DNA of 64,000 nucleotides from Nemophila menziesii (lineage: Eukaryota; Streptophyta; Magnoliopsida; Boraginales; Hydrophyllaceae), in contig JARWIR010000008.1 of assembly GCA_029959085.1 (NCBI GenBank), positions 20,074,001 through 20,138,000 on the forward strand, written 5' to 3'. Under the pieces are notes generated by a model, which searched no databases, had not been told where the DNA came from, and was given only the letters and a program-made list of their open reading frames with translations. The position numbers were made by a program, and so were the translations under genes. Below are positions 36,429-48,714 of the stretch, one piece after another (the first letter of the stretch is position 1; each line of letters opens with the position of its first letter).

Positions 36429-38058
36429 ATGGCTGCTGTCATGGGTAGGAGTCATGATGGAGACGGGAGGGGTAACGATCCCCCGAGGGGTCCCCCCCGT
36501 TCAAACGCTGATTGTGCCCAACCATCAGGTAATAAAATTCAATTATTAGTGTTAATTTAATAATTTATGAAAATATATAATTAATAATTTTTTTTTAAAC
36601 AGGGGAACGTAAAAGAAGGAGATCGAAAGCTGCCACCTCTATCCGGACAGCTCAGGAGACCCTTAAGAGAGTCGGCTGGCCCATTCCAGTTGACTTTTCT
36701 GTCATAGACGACACCTGGAACTTCGTGGGCGAGTATAGCAAACACGTGGGTCAGGTGGCTGGTAATGCTGTTCGAGATGCTGTTCCCCCGTGCTACAAAC
36801 AATGGTCAGATGTTCCCGACCATAACAAAGGGGTAATTTTGCAGCGACTTAATCAATTTTTTGATTTGGAGGAGTGGAGGAGGCGAGGCGATTGGGAAGA
36901 GATCACTAAGAGATTGACTACGATGACATCTGGAGCCTACAGGCGATACAAGTCGGATTTGAAGAACGACTACTACTACACGGATGAAAATCCACCAGAT
37001 GTTGACCCGGTGATTTGGGAGGCGACGAAGAAGATGTTTGATGACTTGGCGAAACAGGTAGAAAATAATAATTTATTAATTATTTTATACATTTTTTTTA
37101 ATTAATTTTATAACTACTTCTTTTTTATTTGTAACAGAGTCAGGCTGATATAAACAAGAAGAATCGAGAGCAGCAGACAGTTCCGAGCAAGGCGGGGTCA
37201 AGGAACTGGTCACAGACCCGGGAGGTGATTATTGAGGTATAAGTTTTAAAAATTAAAATATAATTTAGTATTTAATTTAATTTAATTGTTAACTAATTAA
37301 AATTTGTTACTGTATACTGTCCAGGGGAAGCTGAAGACGGTGACGAAAGAGCCGTTGACTTTTACAGATGACGAGACCCAGGAGGAGATGGAGCTTCCTC
37401 CTTTAAGCGGCTATTTCGACCACCTCTCCTATGATGCTGCTACAGATAGCTGGCGTGACCAGCGTTTGGAGAAAGCTAGTGTAAGTTTTTTTTTAAATTG
37501 ATTTAAATTAATTTATTATTTTAAATTTATTTTTTTATTAATCTAATTTATTTTTAAATTGAAATCTAATTACAAGGTTTTCTCCGGGAGAAGATGAAGA
37601 AGAAGGTTGTGCAGGCCGGAGCGGAGGGTACTGAAGTTAGCATCCAGGAGCAGATGGATGCCATGCTCGAGACAATAATGGAGGTCCTACACCCACCCAA
37701 GACTAAATACTGGGTGCCTACCATTGGTCCGGTCCGGAAACGATCCAGGACTCCTACACAGCCGGACAGGGAGAACGAGGAGCTGCTTAAGGCGGTTCTG
37801 GATGGGATGAACGAGCTTCGCGCGGCTCAAAATCTTCCACCTATACCGGATCCATCCTCCGCATCACCCGGGCCCACAGCTTCTTCTAGTCGGCCGAGTC
37901 AACCCCCGAACATGGCAGAGACTCTCTTCGAGGCATTAAACGGGATGAGAATCGCCAATGGAATGCAGTCGATCAGCAAACCCGGGCCCACTAGACGAGA
38001 TGAAGAGAGAGAAGATGAGGAGAGAAGAGGAGATGGAGAAGATCGTGGTGACGATTGA
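36429..38058 (+). CDS. Plant transposase, Ptta/En/Spm family (TNPA-like position)
   Basis: Five exons: 36429-36528, 36603-37057, 37138-37236, 37325 to about 37480, and about 37577/37591-38058; 425-429 aa. Joined, they give a basic segment (GERKRRRSK), WPIPVDFSVID, a conserved F-x2-EEWRRR-x-DW region, and IWEATKKMFDDLAKQ followed by NKKNREQQTVPSKAGS. The last resembles the NKANR/NRSKQ..HTGG signature of Transposase_24. The C-terminus is Pro/Ser-rich, then Glu/Arg-rich. The last intron is uncertain: the best donor GTAAGT with the AG at 37576 gives a stop, but using GT at 37479, or the AG at 37590, keeps the frame. The product probably binds the subterminal repeats, as TNPA does in En/Spm. The exact equivalence is inferred. 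Confidence 0.75.
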
Positions 38059-38360
38059 GATTTTTATTTATTTATTTGGTTGTTTGGTTTGTAATTTTAA
38101 GAATTTTATGTTTATTTCGTATGTTTGACTTGCATTTTGACTTTGACTACGTTTGACTTTATTTCACGTTTAGTATTTGAATCGATTTATCGTATTTTAT
38201 ATGTATTTTTGGATTTTTATTTATTTATATTTTTGCATTATATTAAAAATCAAAATAATAATAAAATATAAATAATAAACAATAAAATTTAATTAAAAAT
38301 TAAAATTATAATTATATAAAAAAAATTAAAATAATGAATGATTCTCGACAAAAAAAAAAA
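38059..38360. other. Downstream AT-rich stretch
   Basis: T-rich 3' UTR-like sequence after the stop, then A-rich sequence up to the 107-bp repeats. Repeats of tttgact occur near 38130-38160. No gene. Confidence 0.5.
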
Positions 38361-38615
38361 ATTAATTACCAGATTAGCGACAACCATCCGTCGCTAATAT
38401 GTTGTCGGTAAATAAATTAAAAAAAAGAAAATTCAATTAATAAAATTTAGATAAAAAATAAAGAAAAATTAATTACCAGATTAGCGACAACCTTTCGTCG
38501 CTAATATGTTGTCGGTAAATAAATTAAAAAAAAGAAAATTCAATTAATAAAATTTAGATAAAAAATAAAGAAAAATTAATTACCAGATCAGCGACAACCT
38601 TTCGTCGCTAATATG
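38361..38615. repeat. 107-bp tandem repeat in CACTA right subterminal region
   Basis: Copies start at 38361, 38468 and 38575 (the last partial), each beginning attaattaccagattagcg and each carrying agcgacaac and cgtcgctaatatg. The repeats multiply the GCGAC-type sites near the right end. Confidence 0.9.
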
Positions 38616-38835
38616 TCGTCGCTATTGTAGGTTTCGCGACGCCTTGTCCTCGTGGTTAACACTCTTAGTGATTAGGGACGAAATCACAATTATTCGTCGC
38701 TAAACTCAAATTAGCGACGCCTGGATAGAGACGACATGTTAGCGACGAAATTTCGTCGCTAAACGGAAATAGCGACGATTTTGCCTGGAATAGCGACGAC
38801 CCGTGTCGTCGCGAAATCCGGCGAATCCAATAGTG
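38616..38835. repeat. CACTA right terminal region
   Basis: At least eight GCGACGA / TCGTCGC words in alternating orientation, ending cgaatccaatagtg. It is denser in full TAGCGACGA words than the left end. Confidence 0.9.
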
Positions 38836-38838
38836 TAT
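38836..38838. repeat. Right TAT target-site duplication of CACTA
   Basis: TAT directly after CCAATAGTG; partner of 24030-24032. Confidence 0.9.
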
Positions 38839-39020
38839 CAACGTTCTTGCAGCCTTAAATATAACTAACTGGGTATTGCTAAACTCCTTTAACTAAAATG
38901 TCACCATCGAAGGACGATGTATGCCTAGTCTAAGTGTATTTTTTTCATGTACTTTAGGATCTTTAGTAGTACCTCAAGGTGTGGTTTCGACGTCTATGCT
39001 TGCCCTGACTCAACTCAAGG
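38836..39020 (-). pseudogene. Copia pol 3' relic, U5, proximal part
   Basis: The RT-end part of the relic separated from 23614-24032 by the transposon. On the minus strand it holds the LLKILKYMKK-like match. Confidence 0.7.
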
Positions 39021-42000
39021 ACAACAAGTGAAATTTCAATCCTTTTTATAGTTAGGTTGATTAGCCTACATGTAATTCGTCTTTATGACAATAAATCAAT
39101 GAACATGTACTTCATTTGAATAATACAACATTTTATTCAACTAGAACCCATAAATTTTTGGCACCCAAGAATAAAGCATTGTCCCATATGACTATAACAT
39201 ATGTTTGTTGAAACAAAGTGATCATTATTATCTTGCAAGTTATATCCCTGAGAAATACTTGAGTTTACCCCAATCCTATGATTTAAATTTTTTGGATAGA
39301 TATATTTATCATAAACAAACAAAGAAATAAAGTTAAGTGGATAATATTGGAAAAACATATATTATAATTTAATTTTTTATGTAACCCGATATCCTTGATG
39401 GAATTATATAGTTTGAGAAACCAATGTTTTGAAACTTTGTTGAAAACCATGTATGGAATTGATTTAGTTTACGTACTATAGTCTCACTCTATTATCAGAA
39501 TACAAGTGGAAATTTTATATAAACATCCTCATAAAACTCTCTGTGTAAAAATTTCTTATGGACGTCGAGTTGGTGCAAGTGTTGTTCTTGCAAATCTAGC
39601 ACACTGGGGAGAAAACAAACTATCGTTAATTTAACAACATTGGACAATGTTTTTCTATAATCAACAATTTATATTCAGATATAACCCTTCTCAAACAACC
39701 ATTATTTGTACCTCACTATTGTAAAATAAATTTTAAAATTTTTATTGTACACCCATTTGCAACTAGTGGGTTGTTTATAGGGTGGCATCGGTGCAAAATA
39801 TCAAATGTTGGTCGTCTTTATGAGATTCAGTTTTTTGGTTAATCCCAACACAGTTGTGGATGTTTGAACACCTTGTGAAGAATTTGGAATATCTTTATGA
39901 TTGTGAGATTATATATGAGCATTTTATGGTGTGAATGAATGTAATTATAAAACAATTGGGTTACCTCAACTTGACAGGTCCTTGTTTTTTCTTCTAAGAG
40001 GTACATGATTTGAATATCTCCTTAAATATGGTAACCTGATTCTGGCTTGCTTGGGGGTCACATGGATGCATCTTCTCTGTTGGGCAAGTAGAGGTGTGCG
40101 CACACTTGCTCGCGACCCTCGTTATCAAGCAAAATGTTATTATATGTGAAAAAATAGGATAGTTGATGAGAGGTATAACATAATCACACTTATTTGGAAA
40201 ACTTGCAAATTGGAAGAAGTCTTTACTGGATGTGTTATATAGAAAGGAGGTCAAGGCATATTTCTTAGGTCTTGTGAGTTTCTATTGGTTCCTGCAATGG
40301 GGATAATACGGGATAAACAAAGGTAGTAGATATTTATATATATTGGTCGAAATGGTCGAATCTCTTAATGGAGTACTGAATAATATAGGCATATTGTCGT
40401 TTAATTCGCAAGTTGAAAGTTTGAATGTAGTTATTATTGAAATTTCGCAAGGATTATAATATATATTTTCAAAGAACTGGTTGTGAAAGATCTTCGAAAA
40501 AAGAGATGAGTGCAGAAAAATTAAATTTTAGTAGAGGACATTATCTTCCGGATAAAAAACCAAGTTGAGAGTTAGATCGAATAATTTGTAACCTTTTTAA
40601 CTACAGGAATATCATATAAAGATGCGACTAGGTGAACAAGAGTAAATTTAGTGATATTTGTGTGTAAGATGATACAAAACAAAACCATCCAAAATATCGT
40701 AGACAAGAATAATTTGATTCTTTCTGAATAAATTTTCGATATGGAGTTTTTCTTTGAAAAAGAATTTTGGATATGCGAATCAACAAATAAGTAGAAAATA
40801 TTGAGTATCAATAAAACAATTTATAGATATGAGCTTGAAAGAGTATGGTTCGACAACCTTAGAGAAAATAATAGTGTTCGATCACATTCAACGATAACGA
40901 TTTGTTTTGGTGTGTTAATGTATTTGATTAGTCAAAATTACCGCTGGCCACAATATGACCATACCATCCTATTCGGACTAGTCCGGCTCTTCAGCCAACT
41001 ATCAACTGGCCTTTCCACCATACATATCACTTGGAGTAAAAATTATTAAGTGACTTCTCAGCGGATTATAAGATGATCTCTCGGTCATAAAACTTATTTG
41101 GATGAAAGATCCCTAATTATCTAGTCTAGCACTTCAGCCGCCTACCAGCTGTCTTCTCAGTCGTTAAGTCACTTGTATATTAAATTCTTAAGTGTCTAAT
41201 CTGGTTCTTTAGCCGATAATCAACTTCCCTCTCGGTCATAAAACCCATTTGGACAATCAACGCATAGAGATTTTAGCTACACACCCATATATTTATATAA
41301 CATGATTTTTATTTCGTTGAAAATTAGCAAAAGCCTCTGACTCTTTTAAAAAACAATTGTTCCACATTTTATATAAAGTCATCCATAAAACTAATCTCAT
41401 GCCTCTTTTTATGCATACATAATGTGCCCACAAATATCAGGGTCTACTAGACCAAGAGTCTAAGAATCTTTCCATGCGCTCTTCTTTGAGAATGGATTTT
41501 TACATGTTGTTTACCAACCAAAACGTTTTTACATAGCCTCTGAGGAGCCTTGAGTTGTGGCACACTACAAACCATATTATTTTACCTAAGAGTTTTCAAA
41601 CCTTTAAGACTCTAGTAGCGTCCATACCGACAATGACAAGTTGGGTTTATTGTAATCAAACCTTTATTATCCAATATTTGTTGATATTATGTTGACTTGA
41701 GCATTTCATTTTTTTAGACCTCGACTTGAGGCTTTATTGTGTTAACGCGTCGTGTAACCTTCTATATTTCGACAAATGTGGTGTACAATGATTGGTGCGT
41801 CATCGTTTCTGGGGTCAAATCACTTTCGTGAGACTATATTAAGGCATTTTCTCTATATGATGGATATTCAATGAGAGATGAAAGGATGAATGACTAACAT
41901 GTTTGATTTGTAATTTATGTGTGCCATTTTATTGAGTCGAAGTTACCTTACAATCGATCCATTTGAACTGATCACTTATTGAATAAATCTGAAAGTGCTT

Positions 42001-42276
42001 ATTAATTTTAATTTTGTTGGGGATTTTTGGTCAACCCCAACTATGAAAATATTTCTTTTATTGTATATTTTAAATTCACAAAGAAAACAAATTAAAACAT
42101 TTATATAGTATAATAGGTCTAAAATACAATTTGACAAATACATATATTATATATATTTCACTCATAAATGGAAGAATACAAACAAGGAGCAATAAAAAAT
42201 AATGTAAAGGCTTGTAAGGCCATAAATGGTGATTTTTATTTCAACAGTGCACACAAGATCACGAGTTGTGATTTAT

Positions 42277-42885
42277 TTAGCAATGGAAGTAGCAATTGCA
42301 AGAATACTTCCAGTGTCCCCCATGTCCCCAGCGTTGCTTTTGGCATAATCCATACTGGTAACCCAAGTGCTTGCAGTGATAGCTACATTTGTAGCTTTGT
42401 AGGCAATTCCCAACCCATTTGGGGCTTTGCTTCCAGCAGAATTTAGCATCCGCACCATTAATCTCTGCATGAAATTAAAATGAAAAAGTTGGGTCTTAGT
42501 TATTTAAAAAACATTCCGAGATATTAAAATAAAAACAGAAAAAATTTATTCACATTAGCGCCATTTTAATTTATATACAATGAATGATACAAGGAAACCA
42601 TGACAAAATTTGAATTAAAGTTATAGTACAAAAGTAGTTGACCATAGAGTTCAAAACAAAATTTAATGAACCGCCATGTACTGCAATAGATATTTATATT
42701 CTATAGGTAAATTTAAAGCATGACCGGAGAGAAATATGGATCTACAGATACATTGATATTATGCCTGTGAATATTGCATAGTTATTGATAAATAGGCCAA
42801 CATGCTACGTACCAGATGCAGCAACAATGATGAAGATGTATAACAGAGCTAGGAATGATGCTTTGCAAATCATAGACTTTGCCAT
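42277..42885 (-). CDS. Defensin-like secreted cysteine-rich peptide (U6 copy)
   Basis: Exon 1 42885-42813, intron 42812-42465 (348 bp), exon 2 42464-42277. The predicted 86-aa protein is identical to that of U3 and U7 even though the surrounding noncoding sequence has collected differences. The first copy to the right of the CACTA insertion, it lies about 4 kb from that element. Confidence 0.87.
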
Positions 42886-42935
42886 ATTGATGATTTTGGT
42901 ATTGCTTGTGAGAAATCATATCTTCAAAGATGTCA

Positions 42936-42942
42936 TTTTATA
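42936..42942 (-). promoter_or_regulatory. TATA box of U6 defensin-like gene
   Basis: CCCCCTATAAAATGAC on the minus strand, 51 bp before the ATG at 42885. Confidence 0.75.
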
Positions 42943-43143
42943 GGGGGAGAACCAAAGTATTCATGAAATAAACAATTAATGAAAAGCTTTTCTGATCTTT
43001 TCAATGATATGGATGTTTAACAATCCGTGGAGGACACCACCAGAAAAAAATAGTAGAATTGAACAAGTCTGAATATTGATTATGTGATAATGTTAAATAA
43101 ACTATACACTAGTTTACCAAATCATGTTTGGAAATGATTAAAT

Positions 43144-43153
43144 ACCGTACGGT
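43144..43153. promoter_or_regulatory. ACCGTACGGT palindrome (U6)
   Basis: Conserved palindrome upstream of the U6 gene. Confidence 0.35.
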
Positions 43154-43892
43154 GTATTGTACCAGACTGGCACTAAGAGCAAGTAAACATATACTATTAA
43201 AAACCTTTTTTGTGATATTCAAATATTTATGCTATCTAAGAAAATTCAGGTAAAATGCATCTTTGAAAGTGAATTGTTATTCTTTGAACAAAAAAAAAAA
43301 AAGAAGTGAATTGTTATTGTATAGACCAGTAGCTAGTCTAAAATTTTTAACCTCAATTGTTCATAAAAAAATATATTTAATTTGACATCTTGAATATGTT
43401 TGTAAGCCACTTTCAACTGATCATCCTTCTGTGGTTTTTACATAATAGTACAAAAATTCCTAATATGTATGCCCACCGAAGAACCTGCTGTAAATAAATC
43501 CTTTCGTCAGTTGCAGATCATATATTTTTTATTATTTCTTGAGTTCAATTTATTTTTATCTTGTTTCTATTGATCTCTCAGCTTAGAACTTTCCGATTAG
43601 CGCAAAATATATGCAAAGGAAAATGTACAAGATATTTATCATGTATGGCTTCTATATTTTTTAGTATAATATTTTCATCTTTAGGCTAGCAAACTGCGAA
43701 AGATATGATAAAATTGCAAATGAATTGTAATTGTATGGGGTTTATAATAGAACCAGTATACAAAATGCATAGCAAGGATGTACAATATTGATTCTATACT
43801 AATAGAACAAGAATATTAAAAATACTTAATGAAGTATTATCCTTCCAAATTATTTACCAAAAGGGTTTTATCAAAAATAGATATTTTCCTTA

Positions 43893-44500
43893 ACATACCC
43901 CCTCAGGTCGGAGTATAAATTAATGGCACTAGACTTGCTTAGTAATATCTCAAACAATAGCAAACTCTCTGGCTTAGTGAATATATAAGTGTCTTCTATA
44001 TTTTCTTATGTAATGCGTGCATAACAATTCTTCTTGACCTTTCTAAGTGGTGACGATCAATTTCCATATTCTTCTTACACTCATGAAATACAAGCATGAC
44101 ACAAATTATCGTCCATTGATTATCATAATAGAGTGTGTCTTCTTTCGGTGGCTCACCTTCCAATCATTTAAATGTTTTCCAAAACATTATCTTGCAGCAT
44201 GTAGTTGCCATTGACTGATATTCAGCCTCTGCGCCTGAACAAGATACAATTGTCAATTTCTTCTTTTTCCATGATATAGGTGCCTGCCCAATGAGATTAC
44301 GATATCCGGTTATCAACGTTCTTGCAGCCTTAAATATAACTAACTGGGTATTGCTAAACTCCTTTAACTAAAATGTCACCATCGAAGGACGATGTATGCC
44401 TAGTCTAAGTGTATTTTTTTTCATGTACTTTAGGATCTTTAGTAGTACCTCAAGGTGTGGTTTCGACGTCTATGCTTGCCCTGACTCAACTCAAGGACAA
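43893..44500 (-). pseudogene. Copia pol 3' relic, U6
   Basis: Same RNase H remnant as in the other units, with AEAEYQSMATTCC readable on the minus strand. Confidence 0.75.
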
Positions 44501-47500
44501 CAAGTGAAATTTCAATCCTTTTTATAGTTAGGTTGATTAGCCTACATGTAATTCGTCTTTATGACAATAAATCAATGAACATGTACTTTATTTGAATAAT
44601 ACAACATTTTATTCAACTAGAACCCATAAATTTTTGGCACCCAAGAATAAAGCATTGTCCCATATGACTATAACATATGTTTGTTGAAACAAAGTGATCA
44701 TTATTATCTTGCAAGTTATATCCCTGAGAAATACTTGAGTTTACCCCAATCCTATGATTTAAATTTTTTGGATAGATATATTTATCATAAACAACCAAAG
44801 AAATAAAGTTAAGTGGATAATATTGGAAAAACATATATTATAATTTAATTTTTTATGTAACCCGATATCCTTGATGGAATTATATAGTTTGAGAAACCAA
44901 TGTTTTGAAACTTTGTTGAAAACCATGTATGGAATTGATTTAGTTTACGTACTATAGTCTCACTCTTTTATCAGAATACAAGTGGAAATTTTATGTAAAC
45001 ATCCTCATAAAACTCTCTGTGTAAAAATTTCTTATGGACGTCGAGTTGGTGCAAGTGTTGTTCTTGCAAATCTAGCACACTGGGGAGAAAACAAACTATC
45101 GTTAATTTAACAACATTGGAAAATGTTTTTCTATAATCAACAATTTATATTCAGATATAACCCTTCTCAAACAACCATTATTTGTACCTCACTATTGTAA
45201 AATAAATTTTAAAATTTTTATTGTACACCCATTTGCAACTAGTGGGTTGTTTGTAGGGTGGCATCAGTGCAAAATATCAAATGTTGGTCGTCTTTATGAG
45301 ATTCAGTTTTTTGGTTAATCCCAACACAGTTGTGGATGTTTGAACACCTTGTAAAGAATTTGGAATATCTTTATGATTGTGAGATTATATATGAGCATTT
45401 TATGGTGTGAATGAATGTAATTATAAAACAATTGGGTTACCTCTACTTGACAGGTCCTTGTTTTTTCTTCTAAGAGGTACATGATTTGAATATCTCCTTA
45501 AATATGGTAACCTGATTCTGGCTTGCTTGGGGGTCACATGGATGCATCTTCTCCGTTGGGCTAGTAGTGGTGTGCGCACACTTGCTCGCGACCCTCGTTA
45601 TCAAGCAAAATGTTATTATATGTGAAAAAATAGGATAGTTGATGAGAGGTATAACATAATCACACTTATTTGGAAAACTTGCAAATTGGAAGAAGTCTTT
45701 ATTGGATGTGTTATATAGAAAGGAGGTAAAGGCATATTTCTTAGGTCTTGTGAGTTTCTATTGGTTCCTGCAATGGGGGATAATACGGGATACACAAAGG
45801 TAGTAGTTATTTTTATATATAGTGGTCGAAATGGTCGAATCTCTTAATGGAGTACTGAATAATATAGGCATATTGTCGTTTAATTCGCAAGTTGAAAGTT
45901 TGAATGTAGTTATTATCGAAATTTCGCAAGGATTATAATATATATTTTCAAAGAACTGGTTGTGAAAGATCTTCGAAAAAAGAGATGAGTGCAGAAAAAT
46001 TAAATTTTAGTAGAGGACATTATCTTGCGGATAAAAAACCAAGTTGAGAGTTAGGTCGAATAGTTTGTAACCTTTTTAACTACAGGAATATCATATAAAG
46101 ATGCGACTAGGTGAACAAGAGTAAATTTAGTGATATTTGTGTGTAAGATGATACAAAACAAAACCATCCAAAATATCGTAGACAAGAATAATTTGATTCT
46201 TTCTGAATAAATTTTCGATATGGAGTTTTTCTGTGAAAAAGAATTTTGGATATGCGAATCAACAAATAAGTGGAAAATATTGCGTATCAATAAAACAATT
46301 TACAGAAATGAGCTTGAAAGAGTATGGTTCGACAACCTTAGAGAAAATAATAGTGTTCGATCACATTTAACGATAGCAATTTGTTTTGGTGTGTTAATGT
46401 ATTTGATTAGTCAAAATTACCCCAGGCCACAATATAACCATACCATCCTATTCGGACTAGTCCGGCTCTTCAGCCAACTATCAACTGGCCTTTCCACCAT
46501 ACATATCACTTGGAGTAAAAATTATTAAGTGACTTCTCAGCGGATTATAAGATGTTCTCTCAGTCATAAAACTTATTTGGATGAAAGATCCCTAATTATC
46601 TAGTCTAGCACTTCAGCCGCCTACCAGCTGTCTTCTCAGTCGTTAAGTCACTTGTATATTAAATTCTTAAGTGTCTAATCTGGTTCTTCAGCCGATAATC
46701 AACTTCCCTCTCGGTCATAAAACCCATTTGGACAATCAACGCATAGAGATTTTAGCTACACACCCATATATTTATATAACATGATTTTTATTTCGTTGAA
46801 AATTAGCAAATGCCTCTGACTCTTTAAAAAAACAATTATTCCACATTTTATATAAAGTCATCCATAAAACTAATCTCATGCCTCTTTTTATGCATACATA
46901 ATGTGCCCACAAATATCAAGGTCTACTAGACCAAGAGTCTAAGAATCTTTCCATGCGCTCTTCTTTGATAATGGATTTTTACATGTTGTTTACCAACCAA
47001 AACGTTTTTACATAGCCTCTGAGGAGCCTTGAGTTGTGGCACACTACTAACCATATTATTTTACCTAAGAGTTTTCAAACCTTTAAGACTCTAGTAGCGT
47101 CCATACCGACAATGACAAGTTGGGTTTATTGTAATCAAACCTTTATTATCCAATATTTGTTGATATTATGTTGACTTGAGCATTTCATTTTTTTAGACCT
47201 CGACTTGAGGCTTTATTGTGTTAACGCGTCGTGTAACCTTCTATATTTCGACAAATGTGGTGTACAATGATTGGTGCGTCATCGTTTCTGGGGTCAAATC
47301 ACTTTCGTGAGACTATATTAAGGCATTTTCTCTATATGATGGATATTCAATGAGAGATGAAAGGATGAATGACTAACATGTTTGATTTGTAATTTATGTG
47401 TGCCATTTTATTGAGTCGAAGTTACCTTACAATCGATCCATTTGAACTGATCACTTATTGAATAAATCTGAAAGTGCTTATTAATTTTAATTTTGTTGGG

Positions 47501-47755
47501 GATTTTTGGTCAACCCCAACTATGAAAATATTTCTTTTATTGTATATTTTAAATTCACAAAGAAAACAAATTAAAACATTTATATAGTATAATAGGTCTA
47601 AAATACAATTTGACAAATACATATATTATATATATTTCACTCATAAATGGAAGAATACAAACAAGGAGCAATAAAAAATAATGTAAAGGCTTGTAAGGCC
47701 ATAAATGGTGACTTTTATTTCAACAGTGCACACAAGATCACGAGTTGTGATTTAT

Positions 47756-48365
47756 TTAGCAATGGAAGTAGCAATTGCAAGAATACTTCCAGTGTCCCCC
47801 ATGTCCCCAGCGTTGCTTTTGGCATAATCCATACTGGTAACCCAAGTGCTTGCAGTGATAGCTACATTTGTAGCTTTGTAGGCAATTCCCAACCCATTTG
47901 GGGCTTTGCTTCCAGCAGAATTTAGCATCCGCACCATTAATCTCTGCATGAAATTAAAATGAAAAAGTTGGGTCTTAGTTATTTAAAAAACATTCCGGAA
48001 TATTAAAAATAAAAACAGAAAAAATTTATTCACATTAGCGCCATTTTAATTTATATACAATGAATGATACAAGGAAACCATGACAAAATTTGAATTAAAG
48101 TTGTAGTACAAAAGTAGTTGACCATAGAGTTCAAAACAAAATTTAGTGAACCGCCACGTACTGCAATAGATATTTATATTCTATAGGTAAATTTAAAGCA
48201 TGGCCGGAGAGAAATATAGATCTACAGATACATTGATATTATGCCTGTGAATATTGCATAGTTATTGATAAATAGGCCAACATGCTACGTACCAGATGCA
48301 GCAACAATGATGAAGATGTATAACAGAGCAAGGAATGATGCTTTGCAAATCATAGACTTTGCCAT
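47756..48365 (-). CDS. Defensin-like secreted cysteine-rich peptide (U7 copy)
   Basis: Exon 1 48365-48293, intron 48292-47944 (349 bp), exon 2 47943-47756. The protein is identical to U3 and U6. Exon 1 has the only silent change seen among the copies: Leu-12 CTA to CTT (gagcaagg on the forward strand). Splice sites are unchanged. The palindrome upstream is followed by the minute poly(A) retroposon found otherwise only in U2. Confidence 0.87.
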
Positions 48366-48415
48366 ATTGATGATTTTGGTATTGCTTGTGAGAAATCATA
48401 TCTTCAAAGATGTCA

Positions 48416-48422
48416 TTTTATA
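48416..48422 (-). promoter_or_regulatory. TATA box of U7 defensin-like gene
   Basis: CCCCCTATAAAATGAC on the minus strand, 51 bp before the ATG at 48365. Confidence 0.75.
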
Positions 48423-48623
48423 GGGGGAGAACCAAAGTATTCATGAAATAAACAATTAATGAAAAGCTTTTCTGATTTTTTTCAATGATATGGATGTTTA
48501 ACAATCCGTGGAGGACACCACCAGAAAAAGTAGTAGAATTGAACAAGTATGAATATTGGTTATGTGATAATGTTATATAAACTATACACTAGTTTACCAA
48601 ATCATGTTTGGAAATGATTAAAT

Positions 48624-48633
48624 ACCGTACGGT
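48624..48633. promoter_or_regulatory. ACCGTACGGT palindrome (U7)
   Basis: Conserved palindrome upstream of the U7 gene. Confidence 0.35.
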
Positions 48634-48664
48634 GTATTGTACCAGACTGGCACTAAGAGCAAGT

Positions 48665-48714
48665 AAACATATACTATTTTTTTTTTTTTTTTTGGACGTA
48701 AAACATATACTATT
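48665..48714 (-). mobile_element. Minute poly(A) retroposon insertion (U7)
   Basis: aaacatatactatt at 48665-48678 and 48701-48714 flank a T run and ggacgt, at the same site and with the same content as in U2 (6397-6446). Confidence 0.7.

Larger units (their letters stand above)
24033..38835 (+). mobile_element. CACTA (En/Spm, CMC) DNA transposon, 14.8 kb
   Basis: Begins CACTACTGGAAA and ends with the reverse complement of CACTATTGGATT, so the terminal inverted repeats are short and imperfect. The flanks are a TAT duplication. Subterminal regions are dense in GCGACGAC/GTCGTCGC words. It carries two plus-strand genes, TNP2 transposase (25093-34272) and a Transposase_24 protein (36429-38058), plus several minisatellites. 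An antisense LINE sits in TNP2 intron 2. Without the LINE it would be about 9.4 kb. Both genes keep their frames, so the element may be autonomous or recently so. It is present in only one of the array units. Confidence 0.95.
21250..41528. repeat. Array unit U5, split by a CACTA transposon
   Basis: The left part is 21250-24032 and the right part 38836-41528. Together, without the insertion and one copy of the target duplication, they make a 5473-bp unit. The left part carries an intact defensin-like gene and half of the copia relic. The right part carries the rest of the relic and the noncoding 2.5 kb. Flanking bases (ggttat / tatcaacg) match the uninterrupted ggttatcaacg of other units. Confidence 0.93.
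41529..47007. repeat. Array unit U6
   Basis: Complete unit with an intact gene. It shares with U7 a 12-bp deletion near 41803 (catcgtttctgg in place of catcgtttattgatcgtttctgg) and ttgatattatgttgac, so the two are sisters in this stretch. The copia relic is at 43893-44500, and 44501-47007 is without a recognised gene. Confidence 0.93.
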
